From: an uncultured Bacteroidota bacterium
GTDB lineage: Bacteria; Bacteroidota; Bacteroidia; Flavobacteriales; Flavobacteriaceae
NCBI GenBank assembly: GCA_902618245.1
Contig: CACMZR010000008.1
Location: forward strand, 1 to 64,000
DNA: 64,000 nt
Direction: 5' to 3'
This document shows, one piece after another, positions 35,268 to 44,079 of the stretch. How positions within the stretch are numbered: the first letter of the stretch is position 1; the number at the start of each line of letters is the position of its first letter. The notes under the pieces were generated by a model, which was not told the origin of the DNA, did no database searches, and saw nothing but the letters and a program-made list of their open reading frames with translations. A program made the position numbers and the translations under genes.

Positions 35268-35828
35268 CTAATTATAAAGCATGCAATCAACAAAATCTTT
35301 TATTTCATCAGTCCGATAAAAAATTAAAGAATCTCCTTCTGAGTTTGAAAAATGAAGTAAACTATCAATTACTTCGTATCTATAGGTTATGGTGTATTCA
35401 ATTTCTTGGTCTGTTCCATAATAATCATAGTCAAACCAAAACTCATCCCACTCATCTTTTTTGATTTTAATATTCCATTTTATCGCACCGGATGTATTAT
35501 CTCCTTTTTTCCATCCTTTACAATATGAAATATCTTTATCAATATTAAAAAAAGAGATGAAATATGGACCAGCATTCAAAAATCTGACACTTGAAAAATC
35601 ACTGGAATAATTTTCTGTATCTGACCAGAATGTGTAATCATATTTGAATAAAAATTTACAGTTTTTTGGTGCATTACAAAAACTTGTGTAGCTACGAGGA
35701 GCCGTTGGGTAAACTTGTCCATTATGCATACTGGCAGGATCTGTATTAGCTGTTTGGGATTGAACTATATCTGACTTAAAGCAAGAAGAAATTACAAAAA
35801 ACGGAATTAGCAAAAGAATTTTTTTCAT
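35268..35828 (-). CDS. Exported lipoprotein of the tandem paralogue family, copy 6 (shortened C-terminus)
   Basis: A 186-residue paralogue. Start chosen at the ATG at 35828 (MKKILLLIPFFVISSCFKSD), which overlaps the stop of copy 7 as ATGA; a further upstream ATG would overlap copy 7 more. The body has FCNAPKNCKFL, TFWSDTENYSSDFSSVRF, YFISFFNIDKDISYCKGW and DEFWFDYDYYGTDQEIEYT. After SNSEGDSLIFYRTDE the usual NYSKxxxDTxEIIExEGC segment is replaced by IKDFVDCMLYN, so about 10 residues are missing, but a Cys near the end is kept. The close overlap suggests translational coupling to copy 7. Function unknown. Confidence 0.8.
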   Translation of the reverse strand: MKKILLLIPFFVISSCFKSDIVQSQTANTDPASMHNGQVYPTAPRSYTSFCNAPKNCKFLFKYDYTFWSDTENYSSDFSSVRFLNAGPYFISFFNIDKDISYCKGWKKGDNTSGAIKWNIKIKKDEWDEFWFDYDYYGTDQEIEYTITYRYEVIDSLLHFSNSEGDSLIFYRTDEIKDFVDCMLYN

Positions 35829-36436
35829 GCTCCGTAAAACGTACATCCTTCCATTTCAATAATTTCACCTGTATCGATAGAATCTTTTGAATAATTTTTT
35901 TCTGAAGGGCTAAAAATAAAATTTTCATCATCAGAACTTGAAAAATGAAGTAAACTATCAATTACTTCATATTTATACAGTATAGTGTATTCAATTTCTT
36001 GACTTGTCCCATAATACTCATAATCAAACCAAAATATATCCTCCTCATCTCTTTTGATTTCTATGTTCCATTTTATTCCATCATAAGTATTTTCACCTGG
36101 CCTCCATCCTCTGCAATATGATACATCATTAGTAATATCAAAGAAGGATATAAAATATCCAGAGTTTAAAAATTGTATATCCGAAAAGTCACTGTAATAA
36201 TTTTCTGTATCTGCCCAAAATGTATTATCATATTTTCGTAAAAATCGACAAAACTTTCTTCCAAGACCTGCTGGATCACAAATTATTGCTGTGTCAGTCA
36301 TACCTCCAATACCACCATATTGAAGTCCACTCGCATCTCTAGGGGCAAGCTTATTTTTTTTCTCGAATTGAACTATATCTGTTTTAAAACACGAAAATAT
36401 TATAAAACATGATGCAGTTACAAATATCTTTTTCAT
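35825..36436 (-). CDS. Exported lipoprotein of the tandem paralogue family, copy 7
   Basis: A 203-residue paralogue, the first of the array to be transcribed. Signal MKKIFVTASCFIIFSCFKTD. The segment between the lipobox and the Cys pair is the most divergent (LAPRDASGLQYGGIGGMTDT), then ICDPAGLGRKFCRFL, TFWADTENYYSDFSDIQF, YFISFFDITNDVSYCRGW, DIFWFDYEYYGTSQEIEYT and a C-terminus ending EMEGCTFYGA. Copy 6 follows with a 4-base overlap. The upstream 100 bases to ung contain a 15-base palindrome (36509-36523). Function unknown. Confidence 0.82.
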   Translation of the reverse strand: MKKIFVTASCFIIFSCFKTDIVQFEKKNKLAPRDASGLQYGGIGGMTDTAIICDPAGLGRKFCRFLRKYDNTFWADTENYYSDFSDIQFLNSGYFISFFDITNDVSYCRGWRPGENTYDGIKWNIEIKRDEEDIFWFDYEYYGTSQEIEYTILYKYEVIDSLLHFSSSDDENFIFSPSEKNYSKDSIDTGEIIEMEGCTFYGA

Positions 36437-36508
36437 TTAGAATAATTGCGTTTTGAAAATTACTAATAACTATGCTATTTGTGATGATTTTAAACACTCA
36501 AATAAATT

Positions 36509-36523
36509 ATGAAACCGTTTCAT
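36509..36523. promoter_or_regulatory. 15-base palindrome upstream of the lipoprotein array
   Basis: ATGAAACCGTTTCAT is a perfect inverted repeat around a central C, located between the ung stop (36538) and the first lipoprotein ATG (36436). It could be an operator or a weak hairpin. No T run follows. Confidence 0.3.
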
Positions 36524-36537
36524 TTAAAATAAATTCA

Positions 36538-37212
36538 CTAATCTAGTGACCAATTTATTTCATTTTTACCTACCTCTTTTAAGTAGCTGTTACATTTACT
36601 AAAATGTTTATTCCCAAACCAAAAGCCTCTGTTAGCACTCAGTGGTGACGGATGACCACTTTTCAGAACACAATGTTTAAGACTATCTATTAAGTTAGTT
36701 TTTTGTTTTGCATAACTACCCCACAACATAAAAACGATATTTTCCTTTTTCTCAGAAATTATTCTAATAACCGAATCAGTAAATGTTTCCCATCCTATTT
36801 TTTGATGACTGCCCGCTTTATTGGCCTCAACAGTTAATGTTGCATTTAGTAAAAAGACACCTTGCCTTGCCCATGGAGTCAGGTCACCACTTTTTGGATA
36901 TTCGAGTCCTAAATCCATTTGAATCTCTTTAAAAATGTTAATTAATGAAGGTGGATGAGAAATTGAATTAGAAACTGAAAAACAATAACCGTGAGCTTGT
37001 TTTGGACCATGGTATGGATCTTGCCCAATAATAACAACTTTAACATCATCTAATGGACATTCGTTGAACGCTCTAAAAATATCTTTACCAGGTGGATAGC
37101 AAACAGTTTTGCTATATGCATTTTTAACGAAATCTACTAAATCAGTGAAATAAGGCTTTCTAAATTCAGAGTTTAAAAGTTTTTCCCAATTAGAATTTAT
37201 TTGAACCTTCAT
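36538..37212 (-). CDS. ung: Uracil-DNA glycosylase (family 1)
   Basis: A 224-residue base-excision repair enzyme that removes uracil from DNA. The water-activating motif GQDPYHGPKQAHGYCFSV (Asp 65) and the DNA-intercalation loop GHPSPLSANRGF are both intact, as is FLLNATLTVE. Length is normal for family 1. It is divergent from mutS2, and the mutS2 promoter overlaps its first codons. It is the gene upstream of the lipoprotein array on the same strand, but the 100-base gap argues for separate transcription. Confidence 0.97.
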   Translation of the reverse strand: MKVQINSNWEKLLNSEFRKPYFTDLVDFVKNAYSKTVCYPPGKDIFRAFNECPLDDVKVVIIGQDPYHGPKQAHGYCFSVSNSISHPPSLINIFKEIQMDLGLEYPKSGDLTPWARQGVFLLNATLTVEANKAGSHQKIGWETFTDSVIRIISEKKENIVFMLWGSYAKQKTNLIDSLKHCVLKSGHPSPLSANRGFWFGNKHFSKCNSYLKEVGKNEINWSLD

Positions 37213-37228
37213 GAATTTACTACTTTTG
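37201..37228 (+). promoter_or_regulatory. Promoter of mutS2
   Basis: TTG at 37201-37203, exactly 17 bases, then TACTTTTG at 37221-37228: a full Bacteroidota housekeeping promoter. It overlaps the first four codons of the divergent ung gene. The predicted transcript would have a leader of about 15 bases before the GTG at 37248. Confidence 0.75.
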
Positions 37229-37247
37229 TGAGGCTAAGTTAAGAAAA

Positions 37248-39422
37248 GTGGAAAGTCTTATTCCTAATAAAACCCTTGAAGATTTAGAGTATATTGAAGT
37301 TTTAAATCAATGCGCAAACTTTGCAATTACTCAATTAGGGAAAGATGCAATACAGAAATTGCAACCCTCTGTAGACACAGAACAAATTGAAAAGCAGTTA
37401 AAATCTGTATCTGAATTTAAATCTTCATTTGATAATGAAAATAGAATACCAAACCATGGATTTGAATCACTTTTGGATATTATCCCTTTACTAAAAATTG
37501 AAAATAGTGTCTTAGCAATTAGCTCGTTTCGGAATATGGCCACAAATACTGAGACAACTAATAAGCTAATTAAATTTTTAATAAAGTTTCAAGCTTACTA
37601 TCCGACGCTTTATGAATTTAGTAATAATATTAGCATTGAAAATGATATTATTCCAGCAATAGAAAGAGTCATTGACCGTTTTGGTGAAATAAGAGATAAG
37701 GCATCTGATAATTTGTTTTCAATACGTAAAAAATTACAGCAATTACGAGGTAAAATAAGTAGTAGTTTTAACAAATCACTTAGCCAGTATAACGGAGCAG
37801 ATTACTTAGATGACATAAAAGAATCAATTGTCAATAATAGAAGAGTTCTTGCTGTTAAAGCAATGTATCGTCGAAAGGTAAAAGGGACTATAATGGGAAG
37901 CTCAAAAACAGGTAGCATCGTTTTTATTGAGCCTGAAACCACATATTTACAAAACCAAGAATTACAGAATCTGCTATTTGAAGAAACAGAGGAAATAAAA
38001 AAAATATTATCCGAATTAACTGATTTTTTTCGTCCTTACCTCCCCTACTTTCAAAACCAACACAGCTTTTTACTCAAGTTTGACATTATTTATGCAAAGG
38101 CTTGTTATGGTAACGAAATTGACGGAATTTTTCCCAAAATAAATTCAGATGAAAAAGAGATCAATTATAAGAAGGCCTTCCACCCTCTTTTACTTCAGAC
38201 AAATAAATTACAAAATAAATCTACTTATCCGCAAGATATAAAACTCAATTCTGAACACCGAATTATCGTAATTTCTGGACCTAATGCTGGAGGAAAAAGT
38301 ATTACATTAAAAACAGTCGGCTTATTACAACTAATGTTACAAAGTGGAATGCTTATTCCAGTAAAAGAAAACAGTGTTGCGTGTATTTTTGAATTGATTT
38401 TAACTGATATTGGAGACAATCAGTCAATAGAAAATCAGTTAAGTACCTATTCTTATCGTTTAAATAATATGAAGTATTTTTTAAAAAAATGCAATTCGAA
38501 TACTTTATTTTTAATAGATGAATTTGGGACTGGTTCTGATCCAGAATTAGGCGGAGCACTAGCTGAGGTTATTTTGGAAGATTTTTATGAAAGAGAGGCA
38601 TTAGGATTAATAACCACACACTATTCTAACCTAAAAGTCTTAGCAACAGAGCTTCCAAAAATGATTAATGCTAATATGCAATTCGATAGCAAGACATTAG
38701 AACCAATTTTTAAACTAGTTTTAGGTGAAGCAGGTAGCTCATTTACTTTTGAAGTAGCACAAAAAAATGGACTTCCATATAACCTTGTTAATCGTGCAAA
38801 AAAGAAAATTGAAAAGGGTAAGGTCAGATTTGACGCTACAATTGCTAAACTTCAAAAAGAACGTAATCAACTTTTAAAAACTGGGGAAAGTTTGAAGAAA
38901 AAAGAATCAAAAGCTGAAGAGCAAAGTGAACAAACGGCTCAAATTAAGGCCAAATTAAAATCTAAACTCTCAAGCTATCAAGAACTTTTTGACCACAATC
39001 AAAAAATGATTGTTCTAGGAAATAAATTTAATGAAATCGGTGAGCGCTTTTTTAAAAACAATAAAAAAAGACCATTAATATCAGAACTTTTAAAATTGGT
39101 TGAAAATGAAAACTCAAAACGTAAAAAAAAGTCAAACCTTTTGCTTAAAACTGAAAAAGAAAAGAAGAAAAAAATTAATGAGCAGGTAAATAAGGAAATT
39201 GCTCTGGTTAGAAAGGAAAAAAAGAAAAATAAAATTGATAAGCCGAAGAAATCAAATATTAAACTTAAAGTTGGTGATAGTGTAAGAATGTTTGACGGTC
39301 GATCCGTGGGATCTATTGACCTGATAGAAAAAAATAAAGCAATTGTGAATTATGGAGTCTTTAAAACACAAGTCAGCTTAGATCTTTTAGAGATAGTTGA
39401 AGATAAACAAAATAAGAAATGA
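37248..39422 (+). CDS. mutS2: MutS2 family ATPase
   Basis: A 724-residue MutS homologue without the mismatch-recognition domain. It opens with a GTG (GTG GAA AGT, MESLIPNKTLEDLEY); the core and lever helices lead to Walker A GPNAGGKS at about 344-351, LTDIGDNQSIENQLSTYSYR, Walker B FLIDEFGTGSDPELGG and LGLITTHYSNLK. A long lysine-rich coiled coil (about 520-670) is followed by a KOW-like KVGDSVRMFDGRSVGSI. The C-terminal Smr nuclease domain seen in many MutS2 proteins is absent. MutS2 has been linked to suppression of recombination and to rescue of collided ribosomes. It overlaps the DCC gene by 4 bases. Confidence 0.93.
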   Translation: MESLIPNKTLEDLEYIEVLNQCANFAITQLGKDAIQKLQPSVDTEQIEKQLKSVSEFKSSFDNENRIPNHGFESLLDIIPLLKIENSVLAISSFRNMATNTETTNKLIKFLIKFQAYYPTLYEFSNNISIENDIIPAIERVIDRFGEIRDKASDNLFSIRKKLQQLRGKISSSFNKSLSQYNGADYLDDIKESIVNNRRVLAVKAMYRRKVKGTIMGSSKTGSIVFIEPETTYLQNQELQNLLFEETEEIKKILSELTDFFRPYLPYFQNQHSFLLKFDIIYAKACYGNEIDGIFPKINSDEKEINYKKAFHPLLLQTNKLQNKSTYPQDIKLNSEHRIIVISGPNAGGKSITLKTVGLLQLMLQSGMLIPVKENSVACIFELILTDIGDNQSIENQLSTYSYRLNNMKYFLKKCNSNTLFLIDEFGTGSDPELGGALAEVILEDFYEREALGLITTHYSNLKVLATELPKMINANMQFDSKTLEPIFKLVLGEAGSSFTFEVAQKNGLPYNLVNRAKKKIEKGKVRFDATIAKLQKERNQLLKTGESLKKKESKAEEQSEQTAQIKAKLKSKLSSYQELFDHNQKMIVLGNKFNEIGERFFKNNKKRPLISELLKLVENENSKRKKKSNLLLKTEKEKKKKINEQVNKEIALVRKEKKKNKIDKPKKSNIKLKVGDSVRMFDGRSVGSIDLIEKNKAIVNYGVFKTQVSLDLLEIVEDKQNKK

Positions 39423-39817
39423 AAGAACTCATAGTCTTTTATGATGGGCCATGTATATTGTGTAACTCGATAATTCTAAAGTTGTGCAAATGGGATAAAA
39501 ATGACAATATCAGATTTACCAATCTTGATAGTGACTATGCAAAGTCCTTTTTTAAGAATAATCCAAGTTCAATTCTAGATTGCGATTCAATAATTTCTTG
39601 GGATAGTGAAAAGCAATATTGTTCAGAAGCAAAAGCTGTATTTAGAGTTTTAAAATATTTGAATGGCTTCTGGAATTTATTTTTAATTTTTAATCTTCTA
39701 CCAACGAGTTTATTAAATATAATATATCGATTTATAGCAAAAAATAGGTATAATTGGTTTGGGAAGCACGATATTTGTCCATTACCAGAAAAAAAATATG
39801 CTCACAAGTTTTTATGA
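39419..39817 (+). CDS. DCC family thiol-disulfide oxidoreductase
   Basis: A 132-residue member of the DCC (DUF393, YuxK) family. The defining DxxCxxC motif is YDGPCILCNS (Asp 9, Cys 12, Cys 15). RFTNLDSDYAKSF, the SIISWD strand and the hydrophobic FRVLKYLNGFWNLFLIF segment follow. It is predicted to be a thioredoxin-like redox protein; natural partners are unknown. The ATG overlaps the mutS2 stop as ATGA. A convergent symporter gene ends 33 bases away. Confidence 0.9.
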   Translation: MKELIVFYDGPCILCNSIILKLCKWDKNDNIRFTNLDSDYAKSFFKNNPSSILDCDSIISWDSEKQYCSEAKAVFRVLKYLNGFWNLFLIFNLLPTSLLNIIYRFIAKNRYNWFGKHDICPLPEKKYAHKFL

Positions 39818-39849
39818 CTCTAGATCTTAACGCTCAAGAAAAAATTCAT

Positions 39850-41115
39850 TTAGTCTTTTAACTTACCTATTGACTTTCCTACAATCATTGAAACAGCTGC
39901 ATCTCCAGTTACATTTACAATTGTTCTGCACATATCTAAAGGCCTATCAATTGCAAAAATAAGGGCTAAGCCAGCTTCAGGAATTCCTGCTTGAGCCAAA
40001 ACAATGACTAACATAACTATGCCTGCACTTGGTACTGCTGCTGTACCTATTGATGCAAGCGTAGCAGTAAAGACAATACCCAGCTGTGCAGAGAGACTAA
40101 GATCTAATCCAAAAGCTTGCGCAATAAAAACGGCTGCAACTCCCTGGTAGACTGATGTTCCATCCATATTAATTGTTGCACCTATAGGGAGGACAAAACT
40201 AGCTACCTCTTTATCTACTCCTAAATTTTCTTCAACACATTCCATAGTTACAGGTAAGGTTGCAGCACTAGAACTTGTAGAAAATGCTAGTAACTGTGCT
40301 GGAGCAATACCACGGACAAAAAAAGAAATTTTTCGTTTGGTTAAAAGTTGAACAATCAAAACATAAATTATAATCATTACAGCAAGGCCTAATAGCAAGG
40401 TTATCGCATAGAGTGCTAATGCTTTGAATAATTCTAAGTTTGGGGCTTCCACTACTAATGCTGCCAATAACGCAAAAACACCATATGGGGCAGAGAGCAT
40501 TATTAAATCAATTAGCTTTAGAATGATAGAATTGAAGGAGTCAAAAAAATTCTTAACTGGAGCTACTTTTTTTTCATTTAGAAGAATCATTCCTATACCA
40601 AAAAATAATGCGAAAAAGATCACTTGCAACATATTTCTATTATTTGAAGCGGCTAAGAAGATGTTTGACGGTACCATATCAACTAGTGCCTGTAATGGAC
40701 CTAATTCCTGCTGTTTTGCTGCTGCTTTTTGCTTTGCTTGGGTATCGGTTGCATAAGCTTCAACGAGTTCATTTCTAGTATCGACACTGATCGATTTTCC
40801 TGGTTTGATTACATTAACTAAAATTAAGCCAATAGTCACGGCAGTTAATGTTGTGATTAGGTAGGTAACAATAGTTCGACCTCCCATTTTTGATAATTTA
40901 GAAATATCTTTTAAATCTGATATTCCTTTTATTAAGGATGCTAAAATAAGTGGTACTGCTATCAGCTTTAATAAATTGATAAAAATTGTCCCAAAGGGCT
41001 TGATATAATTTGCGATAAATAAGTCCCCGCTTGGAATAAAAGAAAAGCTAATGCCAAACAATACTCCAAGGCTCATTCCAATTAATATTTTCCAGTGTAA
41101 AGCTATTTTTCTCAA
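39850..41115 (-). CDS. Dicarboxylate/amino acid:cation symporter (DAACS family)
   Basis: A 421-residue inner-membrane transporter with about eight membrane helices and two re-entrant hairpins. Family signatures: HWKILIGMSLGVLFGISF at the start, the serine-rich hairpin LLAFSTSSSAATLPVTM, the NMDGTSVYQG motif in helix 7 and the second hairpin TLASIGTAAVPSAGIVML; the substrate-binding helix 8 has DRPLDMCRTIVNVTGD with the conserved Asp and Arg/Asn positions. Glutamate, aspartate or C4-dicarboxylates are likely substrates. It follows aroC by 6 bases on the same strand. Confidence 0.95.
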   Translation of the reverse strand: MRKIALHWKILIGMSLGVLFGISFSFIPSGDLFIANYIKPFGTIFINLLKLIAVPLILASLIKGISDLKDISKLSKMGGRTIVTYLITTLTAVTIGLILVNVIKPGKSISVDTRNELVEAYATDTQAKQKAAAKQQELGPLQALVDMVPSNIFLAASNNRNMLQVIFFALFFGIGMILLNEKKVAPVKNFFDSFNSIILKLIDLIMLSAPYGVFALLAALVVEAPNLELFKALALYAITLLLGLAVMIIIYVLIVQLLTKRKISFFVRGIAPAQLLAFSTSSSAATLPVTMECVEENLGVDKEVASFVLPIGATINMDGTSVYQGVAAVFIAQAFGLDLSLSAQLGIVFTATLASIGTAAVPSAGIVMLVIVLAQAGIPEAGLALIFAIDRPLDMCRTIVNVTGDAAVSMIVGKSIGKLKD

Positions 41116-41121
41116 ATTAAA

Positions 41122-42186
41122 TTATATTTTATTTGTTCTCTTAATTAAAGAAAAGTCTGCTAGAACAAGAGCAGCCATAGCTTCTACAATTGGTACTGCA
41201 CGTGGTACTACACAAGGGTCGTGTCTACCTCTACCCTGCATTTCAACTTTTTCACCTTTTGAATTTATAGTTTCTTGATTTTGCATAATGGTTGCTACGG
41301 GTTTAAAAGCAACATTAAAATAAATATCCATTCCATTAGATATGCCACCTTGAATCCCACCCGAGTGATTAGTTTTTGTAGTCCCATCTTCATTAAACAA
41401 ATCGTTGTGTTCGCTTCCCTTGATTTTTGTTCCACTAAAACCGCTTCCATATTCAAAACCTTTTACTGCGTTGATTGAAAGCATAGCTTTGCCTAGTTCG
41501 GCATGAAGTTTATTAAAGACTGGTTCTCCAAGACCAATTTTTACATTTTTAATAATACAAGTTATAATCCCTCCGACTGTATCTCCTTCTTTTCTTATTT
41601 TTTTGATAAAGTCTTCCATTTTTAAAGCCATCTTTTGGTCTGGACAGCGAACAGGATTTTTTTCTATGAGGGATAAATCAACGTTAGATGGGTTTCTGTC
41701 AAGTGATAAAGGTCCTACTGCTGAAACATATGCGTTTATCTTAGTAGGAGATAAAAACTGTTTCGCTATAGAACCAGCAACTACCCTACTAGCTGTTTCT
41801 CTTGCTGAACTTCTTCCTCCTCCCCTATAATCACGTATACCATATTTTTGATCATAAACATAATCTGCATGTGATGGTCTGTAGGAGTCTTGAATATGGG
41901 AATAGTCCTTTGGTTTTTGGTTTGTATTATTTATCGTAAAACCTATAGGTGTGCCCGTTGTTTTACCATCAAATACTCCAGAAAGTATTAAAACTTCGTC
42001 AGATTCTTTTCGTTGAGTAACAATTGAAGATTGTCCAGGCTTTCGCCTATCTAAGTCTTCTTGGATAGATTCTAGGTCTAATTCAATTCCTGCAGGACAA
42101 CCCTCTAAAATTCCTCCTATAGCAGGGCCATGTGATTCACCAAAGGTTGTGAGTTTAAAAAGTGAGCCAAAAATGTTACCAGCCAT
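41122..42186 (-). CDS. aroC: Chorismate synthase
   Basis: A 354-residue FMN-dependent enzyme that makes chorismate, the branch point to aromatic amino acids. Signatures: [66 protein letters not shown] with the conserved Arg and Ser, [13 protein letters not shown] and the [19 protein letters not shown] end. It is complete and of normal length. It is followed 6 bases later by the symporter gene. Confidence 0.97.
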   Translation of the reverse strand: MAGNIFGSLFKLTTFGESHGPAIGGILEGCPAGIELDLESIQEDLDRRKPGQSSIVTQRKESDEVLILSGVFDGKTTGTPIGFTINNTNQKPKDYSHIQDSYRPSHADYVYDQKYGIRDYRGGGRSSARETASRVVAGSIAKQFLSPTKINAYVSAVGPLSLDRNPSNVDLSLIEKNPVRCPDQKMALKMEDFIKKIRKEGDTVGGIITCIIKNVKIGLGEPVFNKLHAELGKAMLSINAVKGFEYGSGFSGTKIKGSEHNDLFNEDGTTKTNHSGGIQGGISNGMDIYFNVAFKPVATIMQNQETINSKGEKVEMQGRGRHDPCVVPRAVPIVEAMAALVLADFSLIKRTNKI

Positions 42187-42297
42187 ATTACCAAATATGC
42201 AACAAAGATAAACCTTTATGTGTTATTTAGTATTCAAAAGTGTTATAGGTAATATTTCTATTTGACAAAAATCAGTTGAGATAAAACAAATTAACAT

Positions 42298-43986
42298 TTA
42301 AGCCCAATTTTTATTTTTACTTGTTCTGCCAATTCCAGGATTAAAACCATTTGTAGGATCAAGTTCCTTATAGAATTTTTTTAATGACGGTTTTGCTGAA
42401 TATTCATGGCCAACATTATGTTCTGCCGGATATTCAGCCCCCCTTTTATCGTATAATTTTAAGAGCTTGTTTTTTAATTTTTCACCATCAATTCCTTTTT
42501 TAACAATGTAGTTTTGATGGAGGACATGACAAAATAAATGGCCATAATAAAGTTTCATTTCAAGCATATCATCAATATCCTTAGGCAACTTTTCAAACCA
42601 ATTTTTTTCGTTTCTAGGAAATGCAATGTCTAGTGACATCATCTCCCCATGAGTTTCAGAATTTAGAATATGATACCTCCCTATTGCACTTGCAGAAACA
42701 AATCTATGTAGGGATGCTTTTTTTGATTCAAAATCATTACATTCAAAAAAATCACCATCATTGTTTTTAAAAAATTTACTAAAGTAATTTCTTGCCTCAT
42801 TTATCCCTTCATCTGACATTTCTATAATCCAATGGTGTTCATATAAATCTCTAAATCTATCCATCCTTTTAGGCAAATGATTAGGGAAAAGTTTACTTAA
42901 AAATTGCATTAATCTATCAGAAAAATTGTCAGGTAAAATCTTTAGCTTCTTGGCTATAATATCAACCCTCCTCTTTAGTTCAAATAATGTTGGCAGAAAT
43001 GTTGTTCCTAATCTTTCAATAACTAGAAATGTATCCTTACTATACTTTTTTGCTGCATCATAACAGTCTCTATGCAAATAATCTCCTAGTGTTGGAAGAG
43101 TTTTAAATTTTGAAAGAATATCCCTTCTAATTTTCCAAAACACATCTGGATTGTTTGTTCCGACGTAGAATACTTTATTTTCAGTTGGGGAAACATAGGT
43201 ATCTAGTCTTACAGCAAAAACTGCAATTTTTCCTGCACTGCCAGAAGCTCCATACAAAAGCCGACTGTCAGAATTATATCTTGCAGGTGTGCTTTTATCT
43301 ATCTCTCTTACAATTTCTGAATATTTGTTATCTGATCCCAATTGATCTGTTTCATGAATATCCGATTCATCATAATTTTGATTTTGTAGATTATCTAAAA
43401 TTTCTTCTGGATTTGAACCTAAATTTATTCCTAACTCATTTACCAGCTCTAATTTCCCTGTTTTACTAATTCTAGCATAGAGCGCCATTTCAGTGTAAGA
43501 GGGACCCCTTTGGACTAATGACCCTCCTGCATTATTACAGATTCCCCCTATTATTGAAGCTCCAATAGAAGTAGATCCAATAATAGAATGGGGTTCTCTT
43601 CCATAAGGTTTTAATTTTCTCTCTAACCCATATAGTGTACTTCCAGTCAATCCAACTATCTGACTGCCTTCTTTTATTATATGAATATCTTTAATACGCA
43701 TTGTATTTATTATTACAATAGGTCTATCGTAGTCACTTCCAAAAGGAGTAGATCCTCCAGTTAAACCCGTATTTGCTGCTTGCATTATGACAATTAAATC
43801 ACTTTCAACACAAATCTCTAATATCTTCCATATCTGAGTCAATTTGCCAGGTTTCAATACAGCCAACGCGTTTCCCATGCCATATCTCCAGCCTTTGGTG
43901 TGTGGTAATTTATTCCACTCTTTGGTAAGTACAAATTGAACACCTATTAGGTCTTTAAACCTTTCAATAATATTAGAGAAATTCAT
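42298..43986 (-). CDS. dld: Quinone-dependent D-lactate dehydrogenase
   Basis: A 562-residue FAD flavoprotein closely like E. coli Dld, a peripheral inner-membrane respiratory enzyme that oxidises D-lactate to pyruvate. The FAD_binding_4 domain shows LTKEWNKLPHTKGWRYGMGNALAVLKPGKL, MQAANTGLTGGSTPFGSDYDRP, GREPHSIIGSTSIGASIIGGICNNAGGSL and GASGSAGKIAVFAVRLDTY. The C-terminal half has the Dld-specific membrane-binding domain (LPNHLPKRMDRFRDLYEHH) and ends with HNVGHEYSAKPSLKKFYKELDPTNGFNPGIG. The close match to an enterobacterial-type enzyme in a flavobacterium is worth noting. It is divergent from the TlpA-like gene. Confidence 0.95.
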   Translation of the reverse strand: MNFSNIIERFKDLIGVQFVLTKEWNKLPHTKGWRYGMGNALAVLKPGKLTQIWKILEICVESDLIVIMQAANTGLTGGSTPFGSDYDRPIVIINTMRIKDIHIIKEGSQIVGLTGSTLYGLERKLKPYGREPHSIIGSTSIGASIIGGICNNAGGSLVQRGPSYTEMALYARISKTGKLELVNELGINLGSNPEEILDNLQNQNYDESDIHETDQLGSDNKYSEIVREIDKSTPARYNSDSRLLYGASGSAGKIAVFAVRLDTYVSPTENKVFYVGTNNPDVFWKIRRDILSKFKTLPTLGDYLHRDCYDAAKKYSKDTFLVIERLGTTFLPTLFELKRRVDIIAKKLKILPDNFSDRLMQFLSKLFPNHLPKRMDRFRDLYEHHWIIEMSDEGINEARNYFSKFFKNNDGDFFECNDFESKKASLHRFVSASAIGRYHILNSETHGEMMSLDIAFPRNEKNWFEKLPKDIDDMLEMKLYYGHLFCHVLHQNYIVKKGIDGEKLKNKLLKLYDKRGAEYPAEHNVGHEYSAKPSLKKFYKELDPTNGFNPGIGRTSKNKNWA

Positions 43987-44079
43987 CTATTTTAAATAAA
44001 TCATACTTAAGGAGTAAAAATAATGATAAGTTTTCCATTTCCAATCAATTGATTAATTTTACCAATATCAATCAGGATC

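Noticed and set aside
29459..36436. Polymorphic toxin-immunity cassette
   Set aside because: All members are full-length exported lipoproteins with their own signals; no large toxin, no C-terminal toxin tips and no cytoplasmic immunity genes are visible.
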